From contig JAFVXC010000014.1 of NCBI GenBank assembly GCA_017501345.1, positions 45,975 through 109,974 on the forward strand: a stretch of DNA of 64,000 nt, written 5' to 3'. Source of the DNA: Clostridia bacterium (GTDB taxonomy: Bacteria; Bacillota_A; Clostridia; Oscillospirales; CAG-272). The notes below the pieces were generated by a model. It was not told the origin of the DNA. It searched no databases and was given only the letters and a program-made list of their open reading frames with translations. Positions 43,412 to 53,151 of the stretch are shown piece by piece. The stretch's first letter is position 1; every line of letters starts with the position of its first letter. The translations under genes were made by a program, and so were the position numbers.

Positions 43412-45820
43412 TCAAAACTCGGAGAGCTTCTGCGTCGAGGCAATCCCCTCCAGCATTCTCACAACTGCCGCGTCATCGACCTCGGTGCCGTCCTTTGAAA
43501 TGAAGGGGATACGGAAATCACACCCATCCCTCCAATTCGAACAGCCGTACGCAGTCTTACCCTTGACGACCCTGCCGCCGCATTTCGGGCAGGTCGGTGC
43601 GGGAGGCGGCGCTGTCTTTTGCGCGCGGTCACGGTCGCGGGATTCGAAATCAAACGTCGCTTTTCCGTTTTCATCGAGCTTCAAGGCGGCATCAAAGGAT
43701 TTTCCGTTCTTCGAAACAAAGCCTCGAATGATCCCCGTTCTGCCGTTTTCGAGCAGAAGCCTGACGTTTGCCACCGAGATCGCACGCTTACAGATCGACG
43801 TGCTAACACCGAATTTACATCCATCCTTGTACCCCGAACAGCCGTAAAAGCCGCGGATCTTACGCACGTCTCCGCCGCAAAGCGGACATTTCCCGATCGT
43901 TTCAAAGGCAAAGCCCGTGTCACTGTCTGTGGAGAGATCCCCGCTCGCCTTCTTGTCGAAGATCTCCTTGATCTCACCTTCGGCAAGCGAAACACTTTCC
44001 TTCACCGTCATTTTACCGCGAAACACCTTTTTCAGTGCCTTACCCATTTCGCTCGTCTTATATTTATCCATACTGATCTGCATTGCGGCGAGCGATTCGA
44101 TCAGAAATTCCCCGCCCGGCAGGATCGTATAAACGTCCTTATTCAGCGCAATGTACCCACTGTTCCGCGCATTGTCGATAATTCCCGTGCGCGTCGCCTC
44201 TGTCCCAAGCTCAAGGCCCTCGAAGATCGCGCGGTAATCCTCCGCATCATCCTGCCCTTCTGCGTCGGGCTCAGCATTTTCGGCAGCTTCCTTCGCCGCC
44301 GCCTTTTCCTCGCGGAAGGGATTTTTCAAATAGTTGTTCAGCGTCTCGATCGTATAATGCCTCGGCGGAGAGGTCTCCTTTTCGGTGGGCTTAAAGTTAA
44401 TGTTGACCGCGTCACCTTTTGAGAGGTTCGGTAGGATCTTATCCTTCTGCGGTCTGTCATCGTACTTCGTCCAGCCGGGCTCAAGAAGAACGGTCCCCTT
44501 CAGAACGAAGTCCTCCGCGAAATCGTTTTCCCCACCAACGCGGATCGTGATCTCGGTACGCGAAACAACGCATTTTTCAGAGCAGAATACCGCGACAAAC
44601 CGACGGAACACCGTTCCGTATACAAGCGCCTCCTGCTCGGAGAGCGCACTCTTCTCGGGGATCTTATAGGTCGGCGTGAGCGCTGAGTGCGACTCGATCT
44701 TGCTGTCGTCAAAGATCGTTTTATCTTCACGAAAGGCAACGGGATAACCCAGCTTCGCGACGTTTCCGACGATTTTTCGGATCTTATCCTTTTCCGCCGT
44801 CGCAAGATATTCCGAGTTCGTACGGGGGTAGGTCAAAAAGCCGCGCTCATACAGCTTCTGAATGATCTCGAGGCTGTCCTTCATCGACATCTTGTACTTC
44901 TTACCGAGCACGTTCTGAAGCTTTGAGAGCGAATAGAGCTTGCCCGGAGACAGGGTGTCCTTCTTCCGCTTGACCGACGTAACGACAGCACCCGATTCGT
45001 TGTATTTTGCCGCGAGCGCCTCTGCCTCGTGAAGCTTGTCCTCGTCGAATTTCTTCTTCGAAACGAGCTCGACCTCTTCTCCCTTCGTCTCTTCCTTACT
45101 GACAAGTCCGAAATACTTCCCGGGAACAAAATTGCGGATCGCCATATCTCGGTCATAGATCGCCTTGACGATCGGAATGATGACCCGCCCGACACGCAGG
45201 AGGGTTCCCGTACGAAGCGTCGCATAACGCGTGAGATTCACACCGTAGAGCCAATCAATGTAGGTGCGGGCAAACCCCTCGTTCGCGAGATCGTCGTAGG
45301 CTGTCTCTTCCTGCATTTCGGCAAGCGCCTTTCGGACGGTCTCAGGGGTCTGGTCGGGCAGCCAAAGGCGCAAGAGACGCTTTTCCTTCGGTGGCGCGGC
45401 GTGCTGAATGCAAAGCCGCACGATGATCTCGCCCTCTCTGTCGGCGTCCCCTGCGTTGACGATCGCATCAACGTCGGGACGGTGGCAGAGCATCCGCAAG
45501 GTCATAAACTGCTTTTCGACACCGCTGTCCACGACAGCCTTGCCCTTCCCACGCGTATCCTTACGGAGCTCGAAGCGAAACTCCTCGGGGAAGCACGGAA
45601 GATTGTCCATCGTCCACCGCATCGGCGCCGCCGCGCCCTGTCTTACATCGTTCTGAGTGCCGTACGCCTCAATATCGCAAAGAGAAAACAGGTGACCGAA
45701 TGCCCACGAGATGATATAGCCGTCTCCCTCGAGATAGCCGTCGCGCTTTTTCATATTTCCGCCGATGCCTGCGGCTATGTTGCGCCCAAGGCTCGGCTTT
45801 TCCGCGATGATCAGAACCAT
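43412..45820 (-). CDS. topB: DNA topoisomerase III
   Basis: Type IA topoisomerase. The start MVLIIAEKPSLGRNIAAGI was chosen because GGGAGAGG lies just upstream; a longer reading lacks a site and is not conserved. The TOPRIM domain (about 1-140) includes NAGDADREGEIIV. The active-site Tyr is in LTYPRTNSEYL near residue 330. The C-terminus carries two four-Cys zinc ribbons, CPLCGG...GC...C and CPKCGG...GC...C, as in plasmid-type or Firmicutes TopB. The length is 802 residues. Confidence 0.95.
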   Translation of the reverse strand: MVLIIAEKPSLGRNIAAGIGGNMKKRDGYLEGDGYIISWAFGHLFSLCDIEAYGTQNDVRQGAAAPMRWTMDNLPCFPEEFRFELRKDTRGKGKAVVDSGVEKQFMTLRMLCHRPDVDAIVNAGDADREGEIIVRLCIQHAAPPKEKRLLRLWLPDQTPETVRKALAEMQEETAYDDLANEGFARTYIDWLYGVNLTRYATLRTGTLLRVGRVIIPIVKAIYDRDMAIRNFVPGKYFGLVSKEETKGEEVELVSKKKFDEDKLHEAEALAAKYNESGAVVTSVKRKKDTLSPGKLYSLSKLQNVLGKKYKMSMKDSLEIIQKLYERGFLTYPRTNSEYLATAEKDKIRKIVGNVAKLGYPVAFREDKTIFDDSKIESHSALTPTYKIPEKSALSEQEALVYGTVFRRFVAVFCSEKCVVSRTEITIRVGGENDFAEDFVLKGTVLLEPGWTKYDDRPQKDKILPNLSKGDAVNINFKPTEKETSPPRHYTIETLNNYLKNPFREEKAAAKEAAENAEPDAEGQDDAEDYRAIFEGLELGTEATRTGIIDNARNSGYIALNKDVYTILPGGEFLIESLAAMQISMDKYKTSEMGKALKKVFRGKMTVKESVSLAEGEIKEIFDKKASGDLSTDSDTGFAFETIGKCPLCGGDVRKIRGFYGCSGYKDGCKFGVSTSICKRAISVANVRLLLENGRTGIIRGFVSKNGKSFDAALKLDENGKATFDFESRDRDRAQKTAPPPAPTCPKCGGRVVKGKTAYGCSNWRDGCDFRIPFISKDGTEVDDAAVVRMLEGIASTQKLSEF

Positions 45821-45850
45821 TCGATCCTCTCCCTTCGTTTTGTTTTCACC

Positions 45851-45879
45851 ATTATACCACAAAGCTACGGATTTGTCGA
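45851..45879 (-). promoter_or_regulatory. Promoter of topB
   Basis: On the reverse strand TCGACA (45874-45879) and a perfect TATAAT (45851-45856) are 17 bases apart, about 30 bases before the topB start. It is divergent from the smc promoter. Confidence 0.82.
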
Positions 45880-45973
45880 GAGCCTTTTTCGGCTTCCAAA
45901 AGCAAAAACCGTAGCATTTCAAAAAGATTTTTCCGTATCTCTCGGGAATGCGCCCTTGACACGATCGCCACCC

Positions 45974-46002
45974 TTGACAAATCGCGTATAAACTGCTATA
46001 AT
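45974..46002 (+). promoter_or_regulatory. Consensus sigma-A promoter of the smc operon
   Basis: TTGACA (45974-45979) and TATAAT (45997-46002) are both perfect and 17 bases apart. The smc start is about 80 bases downstream, and no other forward promoter was seen before the tRNA gene. Confidence 0.93.
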
Positions 46003-46083
46003 AAGAAGATGAAGAAGTATACCTTCGCCCTCGCCGCCGAACGATATACGGCGTAGCGCACGATCACGAAAGGATTTTCACAT

Positions 46084-49000
46084 ATGTATCTGAAATCCCT
46101 TGAGCTGCAAGGCTTTAAGTCCTTCCCCGACAAAACGAAGCTCTCCTTTGACGAGGGCACGACCGTCATCGTCGGTCCAAACGGAAGCGGAAAATCGAAT
46201 TTGTCGGATGCGATGCGCTGGGTTCTCGGCGAAATGTCCTCGAAAACGCTTCGCGGCAGTAAAATGGAGGACTTTATCTTCGCGGGTGCGGCGGGCAGAC
46301 GCCCGATGGGGTTTGCGGAGGTATCGGTCACGTTTGATAACACGGGTGAGACCGACCGCCTTGCCTGCCCCTACGACGAGGTCAAGGTCACGCGCCGCTA
46401 TTACCGCTCGGGTGACAGCGAATACGCACTGAACGGTCAGCCCGCACGTCTCAAGGATATTTACGAGCTCTTTATGGACACGGGCGTCGGCAGAGACGGC
46501 TATTCGATCATCGGACAGGGCCGCATCGGCGAGCTCATCTCAAAGAAATCCGACGAGCGTCGCGGCGTCTTTGAGGAGGCTGCCGGGATCGCAAAATACC
46601 GATTCCGCAAAAACGAGGCAGAGCGTCGCCTCAAATCGACCGAAGAAAATATGGTGCGCATCCTCGACGTATTCGGCGAGGTCGAGTCACAGGTCGGCCC
46701 GCTCGAAAAGGAAGCCGAGCGCGCAAAAAAGGCGCTCGAGCTGATGGCTGTAAAAAAGGAGCTTGACGTACGCCTCTGGCTCTTTGAAACCGAAAAGCAG
46801 CGCACCGAGGTGGCAGAGGCAGAGACCAACTTCCGCCGATCGGAATTCGACCTGAAGGCGGCAGAGGAGGCAACCGAGGCACTCGAGCAGCAAAACGAGC
46901 GTCTCCTTGAGCTGTCGAAAAACAATAAAAGCACCGCAGAGGAGCTCCTCCGAGAAATCCGATCGATCACAAGCACGATCCACGCACTCGAAAGCGAGCG
47001 CCGCGTAACCGAAACGAATATTCGTCACACCGAAGAGCTTCTCGAAACGGCAAAGGCATCGATACGTTCGATCATTGCCGAGCTTGCGGGTGAGGACCGA
47101 AAGCGTCTCGACCGCGAGGCTCACACCGAAATGCTCCGCAAGAAGCTCGAAAGCGAGCAAGCACGCAAGAATGCGGCGGAAAATGACCGTAGTCTCGCAC
47201 AAGAGGAGGCAAACCGTGCCGATGCATCGCTCGGCGAGTTACTCGATGCACTGAATGACTGTGAGACGGCGATCTCTGACACAAAGCTCCGCCTCTCGAT
47301 CCTTGAAAACGCACAAAAAAGCGGTGCAGACCGCAAGGAATCCCTCGAAAGTGAGATCGAGGACTACAAAAAAACGGTGTCGGAGCTCGATGAGCGCTAT
47401 ACTTCGATCCGCAAAAAAGCGGACGGCTTTGAAAAAATGTACGAGTCCGAGCAGGCGACCGTCCGCCTGTCTGAGGAAAAGCTCGCATCCCTCACCGAAA
47501 AGCGTGATCGCACGCAGGAATCCCTTGCTACGGCAAAATTCGAGGCCGGCTCGATCGAGCAGCGTATCCGCACGATCCGCACGATGGACGAGCAATTCGA
47601 GGGCTATTCGGGCAGTGTCCGCTTCGTGATGAAGCGTTACGCAGAGGGACAGATCACTCTGCGCGACGGCAGGCCCTGCAAAAGGATCTACGGTCCGCTC
47701 TCGAAGATCATCACGGTCGAGGACCGCTACGTTACGGCAATCGAGCAAGCGCTCGGCGCAAACCTCGGTCACATCGTCGTCGAAGACGACGAGACCGCAA
47801 AGGCAGCGATGCATTTTCTGAAATCCGCAAAGGCGGGACGGGCGACCTTCTTCCCCGTTTCCTCGATGCAGCCCCAATCGTCGACCCCCGAGATCGACCG
47901 TGCAAAGGGTATGAAGGGCTTTGTTGCGCTCGCTTCCGACCTCATCACACGCGATAAAAAATTCGACAACGTCATCTCGAACCTGCTCGGCAGGATCGTC
48001 GTATTCGATACGCTCGAAAACGCCTCTGAGATGGCGAAGGCCTGCCGCTACCGCGTTAAGGCAGTCACACTCGACGGACAGATCATCAACGCAGGCGGTT
48101 CCTTCACGGGCGGCTCCACCAAAACAGAAGGAACGATCCTCAGCAGAGCCGCCGAGGTACGAAGACTCGAGCAGGAGCTTGAAAAAAGGCAAAAGAAGGT
48201 CGGAGAGATCAACGAAAGCCTCGAAAAGCTCCGCACGGAGATCGCCGACACACAAAAATCCCTGAACGCGGCATCCGACAAGTGTAGAGTCGTCGAAATT
48301 CTGCGAAACGCCGAGCTTCGCCGTGCCGAACAGGCAGAGGCGGAAAAGACCGCGCAGGAATCCCTGCTCCGTAAGCTGGAGGAGGATCTTGCGGCGATCG
48401 AGACCCAGCGCACGCAGGCAGAGGAGGATTCAGTTTCTCTATCCGCCGAGCTGAAGGCACTCACCGAACGGGCGGCAGAGATCCGCTTGCTTCGTTCGGA
48501 AAAGGACGTCGCAAGAAACGAGCACCTCGACCGCCGCACGGCACTCGAGCAGGCTCTGCTTGAGATCACCCTCTCGGTGCGCGACACCGAGCGCGAGATC
48601 GAAAGTGATAAGGAGCGCGCCTCAGAAGCAGAGGAGCGTATCACCACGCTCCGAGCAAGGGAGGCAGAGGAGGAAGAGAAGCTCGCACTTTACACCTCCC
48701 GCATTGACGAAATGAACCGCCGCCTTCTCGAAAACGGAAAGGAATCGGCTGAGGCGCAGGCCTCGCTCGACACACTGAACGAGAAGTACGCGGGCAATTC
48801 GGCAGATTCGCTCGAGTACGAAAATCGCCTCGCCGAAATCAACGCGCGCATCCGCAGAAAGACCTCGGAGAAGGAGGACCTTGTCCGCGTTCATATGAAG
48901 AACGAGAACCGTCTGAATGCGCTTCGTGACGAGCAGGATAAGCTCAGCTCTCAGCTGTGGGACGAATACGAGCTGACGCGCGCCGATGCACTTGCGCTCG

Positions 49001-49701
49001 GCTATCCGCCTCTCGATCCCTCCGAACGCGCCTCGGCAACGACCGAACGCAATTCCTGCCGCGCGAGACTGCGCGCAATGGGTAGCGTCGACCTCGACGC
49101 CGTCGAGAAATACAAAGAGCTCAAGGAGCGTTACGACAAGATGAAAAAGCAGATCGACGATCTGCAAAAGACAAAAAACAATCTTGTGAAGATCCTCGAT
49201 GATCTCACGGTTGAAATGCGCGAGGCATTCGAGAATGCCTTCAGCGAGATCAATACACATTTCAAGCGTATCTTCTCCGAGCTCTTCGGAGGCGGTCAGG
49301 CAGAGCTTCTGCTCTCCGAGCCCGAAAATCCGCTTGAAAGTGGTATCGAGATCAAAGCGGCTCCTCCCGGGAAGGTAGTCAAGAGCCTCCTCCAGCTTTC
49401 AGGCGGTGAGCAGGCGTTTACCGCGGTCGCGCTTCTCTTCGCGATCCTTTCGGTCAATCCGACTCCCTTCTGCATCCTCGACGAGATCGAGGCGGCGCTT
49501 GACGAAGCTAATGTCGAGCGTCTCGCGCAGTACATCAAGCGCTACGAGGGCACGCAGTTTATCATCATCACGCACCGCCGTGGCACGATGGAGGCCGCAG
49601 ATAACCTGTACGGCGTAACGATGCCCGAGCAGGGTATGTCGCAGGTGCTCCGCCTCTCGACCGATGAGATCGAGCGCTATAAGGAGGAGACGCCGGCGTA
49701 A
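46084..49701 (+). CDS. smc: Chromosome segregation protein SMC
   Basis: SMC forms the core of bacterial condensin and organises replicated chromosomes. The 1,205 residues show the N-terminal Walker A GPNGSGKSNLSDAMRW (about 32-47), long coiled coils (about 170-500 and 680-1010), and a hinge around 520-670 with GGSFTGGS at its end. The C-terminal head has the signature LLQLSGGEQAFTAVALLF and Walker B FCILDEIEAALD. All motifs are intact. It heads an operon with ftsY as in Bacillus (smc-ftsY). Confidence 0.97.
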   Translation: MYLKSLELQGFKSFPDKTKLSFDEGTTVIVGPNGSGKSNLSDAMRWVLGEMSSKTLRGSKMEDFIFAGAAGRRPMGFAEVSVTFDNTGETDRLACPYDEVKVTRRYYRSGDSEYALNGQPARLKDIYELFMDTGVGRDGYSIIGQGRIGELISKKSDERRGVFEEAAGIAKYRFRKNEAERRLKSTEENMVRILDVFGEVESQVGPLEKEAERAKKALELMAVKKELDVRLWLFETEKQRTEVAEAETNFRRSEFDLKAAEEATEALEQQNERLLELSKNNKSTAEELLREIRSITSTIHALESERRVTETNIRHTEELLETAKASIRSIIAELAGEDRKRLDREAHTEMLRKKLESEQARKNAAENDRSLAQEEANRADASLGELLDALNDCETAISDTKLRLSILENAQKSGADRKESLESEIEDYKKTVSELDERYTSIRKKADGFEKMYESEQATVRLSEEKLASLTEKRDRTQESLATAKFEAGSIEQRIRTIRTMDEQFEGYSGSVRFVMKRYAEGQITLRDGRPCKRIYGPLSKIITVEDRYVTAIEQALGANLGHIVVEDDETAKAAMHFLKSAKAGRATFFPVSSMQPQSSTPEIDRAKGMKGFVALASDLITRDKKFDNVISNLLGRIVVFDTLENASEMAKACRYRVKAVTLDGQIINAGGSFTGGSTKTEGTILSRAAEVRRLEQELEKRQKKVGEINESLEKLRTEIADTQKSLNAASDKCRVVEILRNAELRRAEQAEAEKTAQESLLRKLEEDLAAIETQRTQAEEDSVSLSAELKALTERAAEIRLLRSEKDVARNEHLDRRTALEQALLEITLSVRDTEREIESDKERASEAEERITTLRAREAEEEEKLALYTSRIDEMNRRLLENGKESAEAQASLDTLNEKYAGNSADSLEYENRLAEINARIRRKTSEKEDLVRVHMKNENRLNALRDEQDKLSSQLWDEYELTRADALALGYPPLDPSERASATTERNSCRARLRAMGSVDLDAVEKYKELKERYDKMKKQIDDLQKTKNNLVKILDDLTVEMREAFENAFSEINTHFKRIFSELFGGGQAELLLSEPENPLESGIEIKAAPPGKVVKSLLQLSGGEQAFTAVALLFAILSVNPTPFCILDEIEAALDEANVERLAQYIKRYEGTQFIIITHRRGTMEAADNLYGVTMPEQGMSQVLRLSTDEIERYKEETPA

Positions 49702-49704
49702 GGC

Positions 49705-49800
49705 GGAATTATCGAGGTGCTGCCTCGCGCTCCGCCTCGAAGCTTCTTGAAAGAATCTTACAAGAACTTCAAGAACTTTTCCCGGTAATGGATTTTGAAA
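49705..49800. repeat. Weak hairpin-rich intergenic sequence between smc and ftsY
   Basis: The 131-base gap holds CTTCAAGAACTTTT, the inverse of AAAGTTCTTGAAG found next to repeat copy A (11251-11263), and a TGGATTTT segment shared with copy B (50829). It may be a decayed member of that family. The match is short, so the call is tentative. Confidence 0.3.
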
Positions 49801-49832
49801 ACATATAACACGATAATTTAGGAGTAACCGTA

Positions 49833-50738
49833 ATGGGCTTTTTTGAAAAACTGAAGGCCGGTCTGTCAAAGACCAAAAACGCAATCTTCGGACAGATCGG
49901 AAACCTCCTCAAGGGCTTTTCGAAGGTAGACGAGGATCTTCTCGATGAGCTCGAAGAGCTTCTCATCAGCGCCGACATCGGAGTTTCGGCGACCGAAACG
50001 ATTATGGATCATCTGCGCGACGCAGTAGACGAGGGAAAGATCCGCGAGAAGGAGGAGATCGTCAGCACCCTGCAAAGCCTGCTCACCGAAATGATCGGCG
50101 ACGGAGAGGCGCTGAATCTCTCGACCACACCGTCGGTCATCCTCGTGATCGGTGTAAACGGTGCGGGCAAGACTACCTCGATCGGCAAGATCTCAAACCG
50201 CCTCCGCGCAGAGGGCAAAAAGGTCGTCGTCGCCGCCGCGGATACCTTCCGTGCCGCCGCGATCGATCAGCTCGCCGTCTGGTGCGAGCGTGCGAAGGTA
50301 GAGCTCGTCCGTCAGCAGGAGGGATCGGATCCCGCCGCAGTTGTATACGACGCCGCAAATTACGCCAAGAATAAGGGTGCGGACGTTCTCATCATTGACA
50401 CCGCAGGCAGACTGCACAACAAAAAGAATCTGATGAACGAGCTTGCGAAGATCAATCGCGTTATCGACCGTGAGCTTCCGGGTGCGGCACGTGAAAATCT
50501 GCTCGTTCTTGACGCAACGACGGGACAAAATGCGATCCTGCAGGCAAAGGAATTCAAAAATGCCGCCGATATCACGGGTCTCATCTTAAATAAGCTCGAC
50601 GGTACCGCCAAGGGTGGCATCGTCCTCTCGATCAAGCACGAGCTCGGCATCCCCGTCAAGTTCGTCGGCGTCGGCGAGAAGATCGACGATATGGAGGAAT
50701 TCCGCGCGGACGAATTCATCCGTGCGCTGTTTGAGTGA
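49833..50738 (+). CDS. ftsY: Signal recognition particle receptor FtsY
   Basis: FtsY is the membrane-associated GTPase that docks SRP-ribosome complexes at the Sec translocon. The 301 residues comprise a short N domain (about 1-95) and the G domain: GVNGAGKTTSIGK near 106-118, the DTFRAAAIDQL loop, DTAGR and LNKLDGTAKGG. As in most Firmicutes the long acidic A domain is missing. AGGAG lies ten bases before the start. Confidence 0.97.
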   Translation: MGFFEKLKAGLSKTKNAIFGQIGNLLKGFSKVDEDLLDELEELLISADIGVSATETIMDHLRDAVDEGKIREKEEIVSTLQSLLTEMIGDGEALNLSTTPSVILVIGVNGAGKTTSIGKISNRLRAEGKKVVVAAADTFRAAAIDQLAVWCERAKVELVRQQEGSDPAAVVYDAANYAKNKGADVLIIDTAGRLHNKKNLMNELAKINRVIDRELPGAARENLLVLDATTGQNAILQAKEFKNAADITGLILNKLDGTAKGGIVLSIKHELGIPVKFVGVGEKIDDMEEFRADEFIRALFE

Positions 50739-50739
50739 C

Positions 50740-50829
50740 CGGGGCAGAATGAATCGTGGCTCTGCCCCGAACCCCGATCAGGATCTTTTTGAAAAAAGAT
50801 CCTGACAACCTCAAAAACTTTTGAAAAAA
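50740..50829. repeat. Dispersed double-hairpin repeat, copy B
   Basis: GGGGCAGA pairs with TCTGCCCC (50741-50768), and TCAGGATCTTTTT with its complement (50778-50805), followed by CCTCAAAAACTTTTG. Layout and tail match copy A at 11162-11260 in the same orientation, while the stem bases differ with pairing kept. It fills the gap between ftsY and rdgB. Confidence 0.7.
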
Positions 50830-50860
50830 TGGATTTTATGTCCTCTTTGGAAGGTACGCT

Positions 50861-51496
50861 ATGAAAAACCTAACACTCGTTCTCGCATCGAGAAACAAGC
50901 ATAAGATCAAGGAGATCTCCGCGATGCTGTCGGAATACCTCGACAATGTAACGCTTCTCTCTCTTGACGACGTGGGCATCTGCGGAGACGTCGAGGAAAA
51001 CGGCAAGACCTTTGAGGAGAATGCCTATCTCAAGGCGCACCTTGCCGCAGGCTCCGGCTATATCGCGTTCGCCGACGATTCGGGGCTCGTCGTTCCTGCG
51101 CTCGGCGGCGCACCCGGGATCTACTCGGCGCGCTATGCCGGCCTTCACGGTGACGACAAGGCAAACCGCACTCTTCTGCTTAAGAATCTAAAAGACAAAG
51201 ACAGCCGCGCCGCGGCTTTCGTCTGCTGTATCGCCTGCGTCCTCCCCGACGGCAGCTCTTTCTCGGTGCGCGGCTCGGTCGAGGGCGAGATCCTCTTCTC
51301 CGAGCGCGGCGAGGGCGGATTCGGCTACGACAATCTCTTTTGGTTTGAAAAAGCAAAGCAGTCCTTTGCGGAAATGAGCCCCGAAGAGAAGAACGCCGTC
51401 AGCCACCGCAGAAAAGCGATCGAGACCTTTGCCGCGTCGCTTGCGGAGCGTCTCGGAATTCCGCTGAAAAACAAACAGGAAGGAAACGAACAATGA
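50861..51496 (+). CDS. rdgB: XTP/dITP diphosphatase (RdgB/HAM1)
   Basis: Removes non-canonical purine nucleotides by hydrolysing dITP and XTP to the monophosphates. The 211-residue protein opens LVLASRNKHKIKEI, with ENAYLKA, the catalytic FADDSGLVV and APGIYSARYAG, then EGGFGYDNLF and SHRRKA, all typical. GGAAGG lies six bases before the ATG. Its stop overlaps the yhbY start by four bases (ATGA). Confidence 0.96.
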   Translation: MKNLTLVLASRNKHKIKEISAMLSEYLDNVTLLSLDDVGICGDVEENGKTFEENAYLKAHLAAGSGYIAFADDSGLVVPALGGAPGIYSARYAGLHGDDKANRTLLLKNLKDKDSRAAAFVCCIACVLPDGSSFSVRGSVEGEILFSERGEGGFGYDNLFWFEKAKQSFAEMSPEEKNAVSHRRKAIETFAASLAERLGIPLKNKQEGNEQ

Positions 51497-51783
51497 TCAC
51501 GTCAAAGCAACGCGCCTATCTCCGCTCCCTCGCCGCCGATATTCCCTGCATTATGCAGATCGGCAAGTGCGGCATCAGCGAGAATCTCATCCGCACGGTC
51601 TCGGACGCCCTTGAGGCGCGCGAGCTCGTGAAGCTCTCTGTGCTTGATAACAGCGACGAAACACCCCGAACGGCGGCAGATGCCCTCTCCGAGGCTCTCG
51701 GTGCAGAGGTCGTCGCTGTCATCGGAAAGAAGCTCGTCCTTTATCGCGAATCGATCAAGGACAAGCGTATCGAGCTTCCGTAA
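51493..51783 (+). CDS. yhbY: Ribosome assembly RNA-binding protein YhbY
   Basis: A 96-residue CRM-domain protein that binds 50S precursors. It opens MITSKQRAYLRSLA and has the CRM signature MQIGKCGISENLI near residues 17-29 and the C-terminal GAEVVAVIGKKLVLYRES. Overlap with rdgB and a nine-base gap to nadD show tight coupling. This order (yhbY-nadD-yqeK-lcp-rsfS) is widespread in Firmicutes. Confidence 0.95.
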   Translation: MITSKQRAYLRSLAADIPCIMQIGKCGISENLIRTVSDALEARELVKLSVLDNSDETPRTAADALSEALGAEVVAVIGKKLVLYRESIKDKRIELP

Positions 51784-51792
51784 GATATACCA

Positions 51793-52416
51793 ATGGCTAC
51801 TCCCGAAATTTTAGGCATCTACGGCGGCACCTTCTCACCGCCTCATCTTGGCCACAAGCTGGCGGCAGAGACCTTCCTTGAAAAGATCAGACCCGACAGG
51901 CTTCTCATCATCCCGACCTTTCTCCCCCCCCACAAGAAGATCTCGGGAGCAGACGCACCCGAGCACCGTCTCGCAATGTGCCGTCTTTGCTTCAAGGATC
52001 TTCCGCGCACCGAGGTCTCCGATATGGAGATCAAGCGGACGGGGAAAAGCTATACCTTTGACACCGTTTCGGCGCTTTCAAAGGAAAATCGCGAGATCTG
52101 TTTTCTCTGCGGCACCGATATGCTCCTGACACTTGACACGTGGTACCGCGCTCCCGAGCTTTTCTCGCTCTGCACCTTCGTGCTTGAGCGCAGAGAGCAG
52201 GATCCCGCCCTCGACCGCTCGATCGACGAAAGGATCGCCTTCTACAGAAAGGAATACGGTGCGCGCATCGTCGAGATCGACATCGAGCCCATCGAGATTT
52301 CCTCGACCAATGTACGGAATGCCGTGCATAGACACGCACCGAGCGAGGTCCTCTCGTCTATGGTGACGGAGGAGGTCGCACGGTATATCAACGAGCACCG
52401 CCTCTACCTTGACTGA
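51793..52416 (+). CDS. nadD: Nicotinate-nucleotide adenylyltransferase
   Basis: NadD adenylates nicotinate mononucleotide in NAD synthesis. The 207-residue protein shows GIYGGTFSPPHLGHKLAAE (about 7-25), whose HLGH is the nucleotidyltransferase signature, and ISSTNVRN near residue 172. FLCGTDMLLTLDTWY in the middle is also typical. It starts nine bases after yhbY and ends six bases before yqeK. Confidence 0.96.
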   Translation: MATPEILGIYGGTFSPPHLGHKLAAETFLEKIRPDRLLIIPTFLPPHKKISGADAPEHRLAMCRLCFKDLPRTEVSDMEIKRTGKSYTFDTVSALSKENREICFLCGTDMLLTLDTWYRAPELFSLCTFVLERREQDPALDRSIDERIAFYRKEYGARIVEIDIEPIEISSTNVRNAVHRHAPSEVLSSMVTEEVARYINEHRLYLD

Positions 52417-52422
52417 ATCAAA

Positions 52423-53070
52423 ATGAACACTAAGAATTACGATTTTTCAGAAAATGCGCTCGCTACCCTTCGCGAAAGCGTAAAAAGCGATCTTTCCGAA
52501 TACCGATACGCACACATCGCGGCTGTCGAGCGAATGATCGAGCGTCTCGGCGCACTTTATCTCAGCGACGAGATCCCGATGCTCCGTGCCGCAGCGCTAC
52601 TGCACGATCTTACCAAGGAATTTTCCAAAGAAAAGCACGAAAAAATTCTTTCTTCTCACGGAATAATAGTGACAGACGAAATGCGCCTGTCACCGAAGCT
52701 CTATCACGCTGTTACGGCGTCCCTTCTTATACCCGAGCTTTATCCGCAATTCTCTCATCCGACGCTCCTCTCCGCTGTGCGCTATCACACGACGGGATAT
52801 ACAGACGCTACGACCTTCGACCTGCTCCTCTACCTCGCCGATTACATCGACGACAGCCGTACCTTTGACGACTGCGTCCTTCTGCGCGAGTACTTCTGGG
52901 GCAAGCACCCCGAGAGAATGGACGCGACGGGGCGCAGACGGCACCTTTGGGACACGGTCATCCGCTCGGTCGATCTCACGGCTGCATCGCTGATAGAAGA
53001 GGGTTCACCGATCAGCGCGGACAGCATCCATATGCGCAACCGACTCATTTTGCTGTCAAAAAACACATAA
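52423..53070 (+). CDS. yqeK: YqeK-type HD domain phosphohydrolase
   Basis: YqeK proteins hydrolyse diadenosine tetraphosphate symmetrically to ADP. The 215-residue protein has the HD pattern: His in YAHIAAVERM, HD in ALLHDLTKE (about 62-63), then HAVTASLLI and the final Asp in LYLADYIDDSRTF, which bind a metal centre. It lies six bases after nadD without a clear ribosome binding site, so translational coupling is likely. Confidence 0.93.
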   Translation: MNTKNYDFSENALATLRESVKSDLSEYRYAHIAAVERMIERLGALYLSDEIPMLRAAALLHDLTKEFSKEKHEKILSSHGIIVTDEMRLSPKLYHAVTASLLIPELYPQFSHPTLLSAVRYHTTGYTDATTFDLLLYLADYIDDSRTFDDCVLLREYFWGKHPERMDATGRRRHLWDTVIRSVDLTAASLIEEGSPISADSIHMRNRLILLSKNT

Positions 53071-53151
53071 GATCCATCAAACGCCGCACGGCTTCACGGC
53101 GTTCGGTCCTTTCCCTACATATCAGTTTGTATATGCGAAAGGAATCCAAAG

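Noticed and set aside
46009..46056. 15-codon frame MKKYTFALAAERYTA before smc as a leader peptide
   Set aside because: Starts only seven bases after the -10 box, so it has no room for a ribosome binding site.
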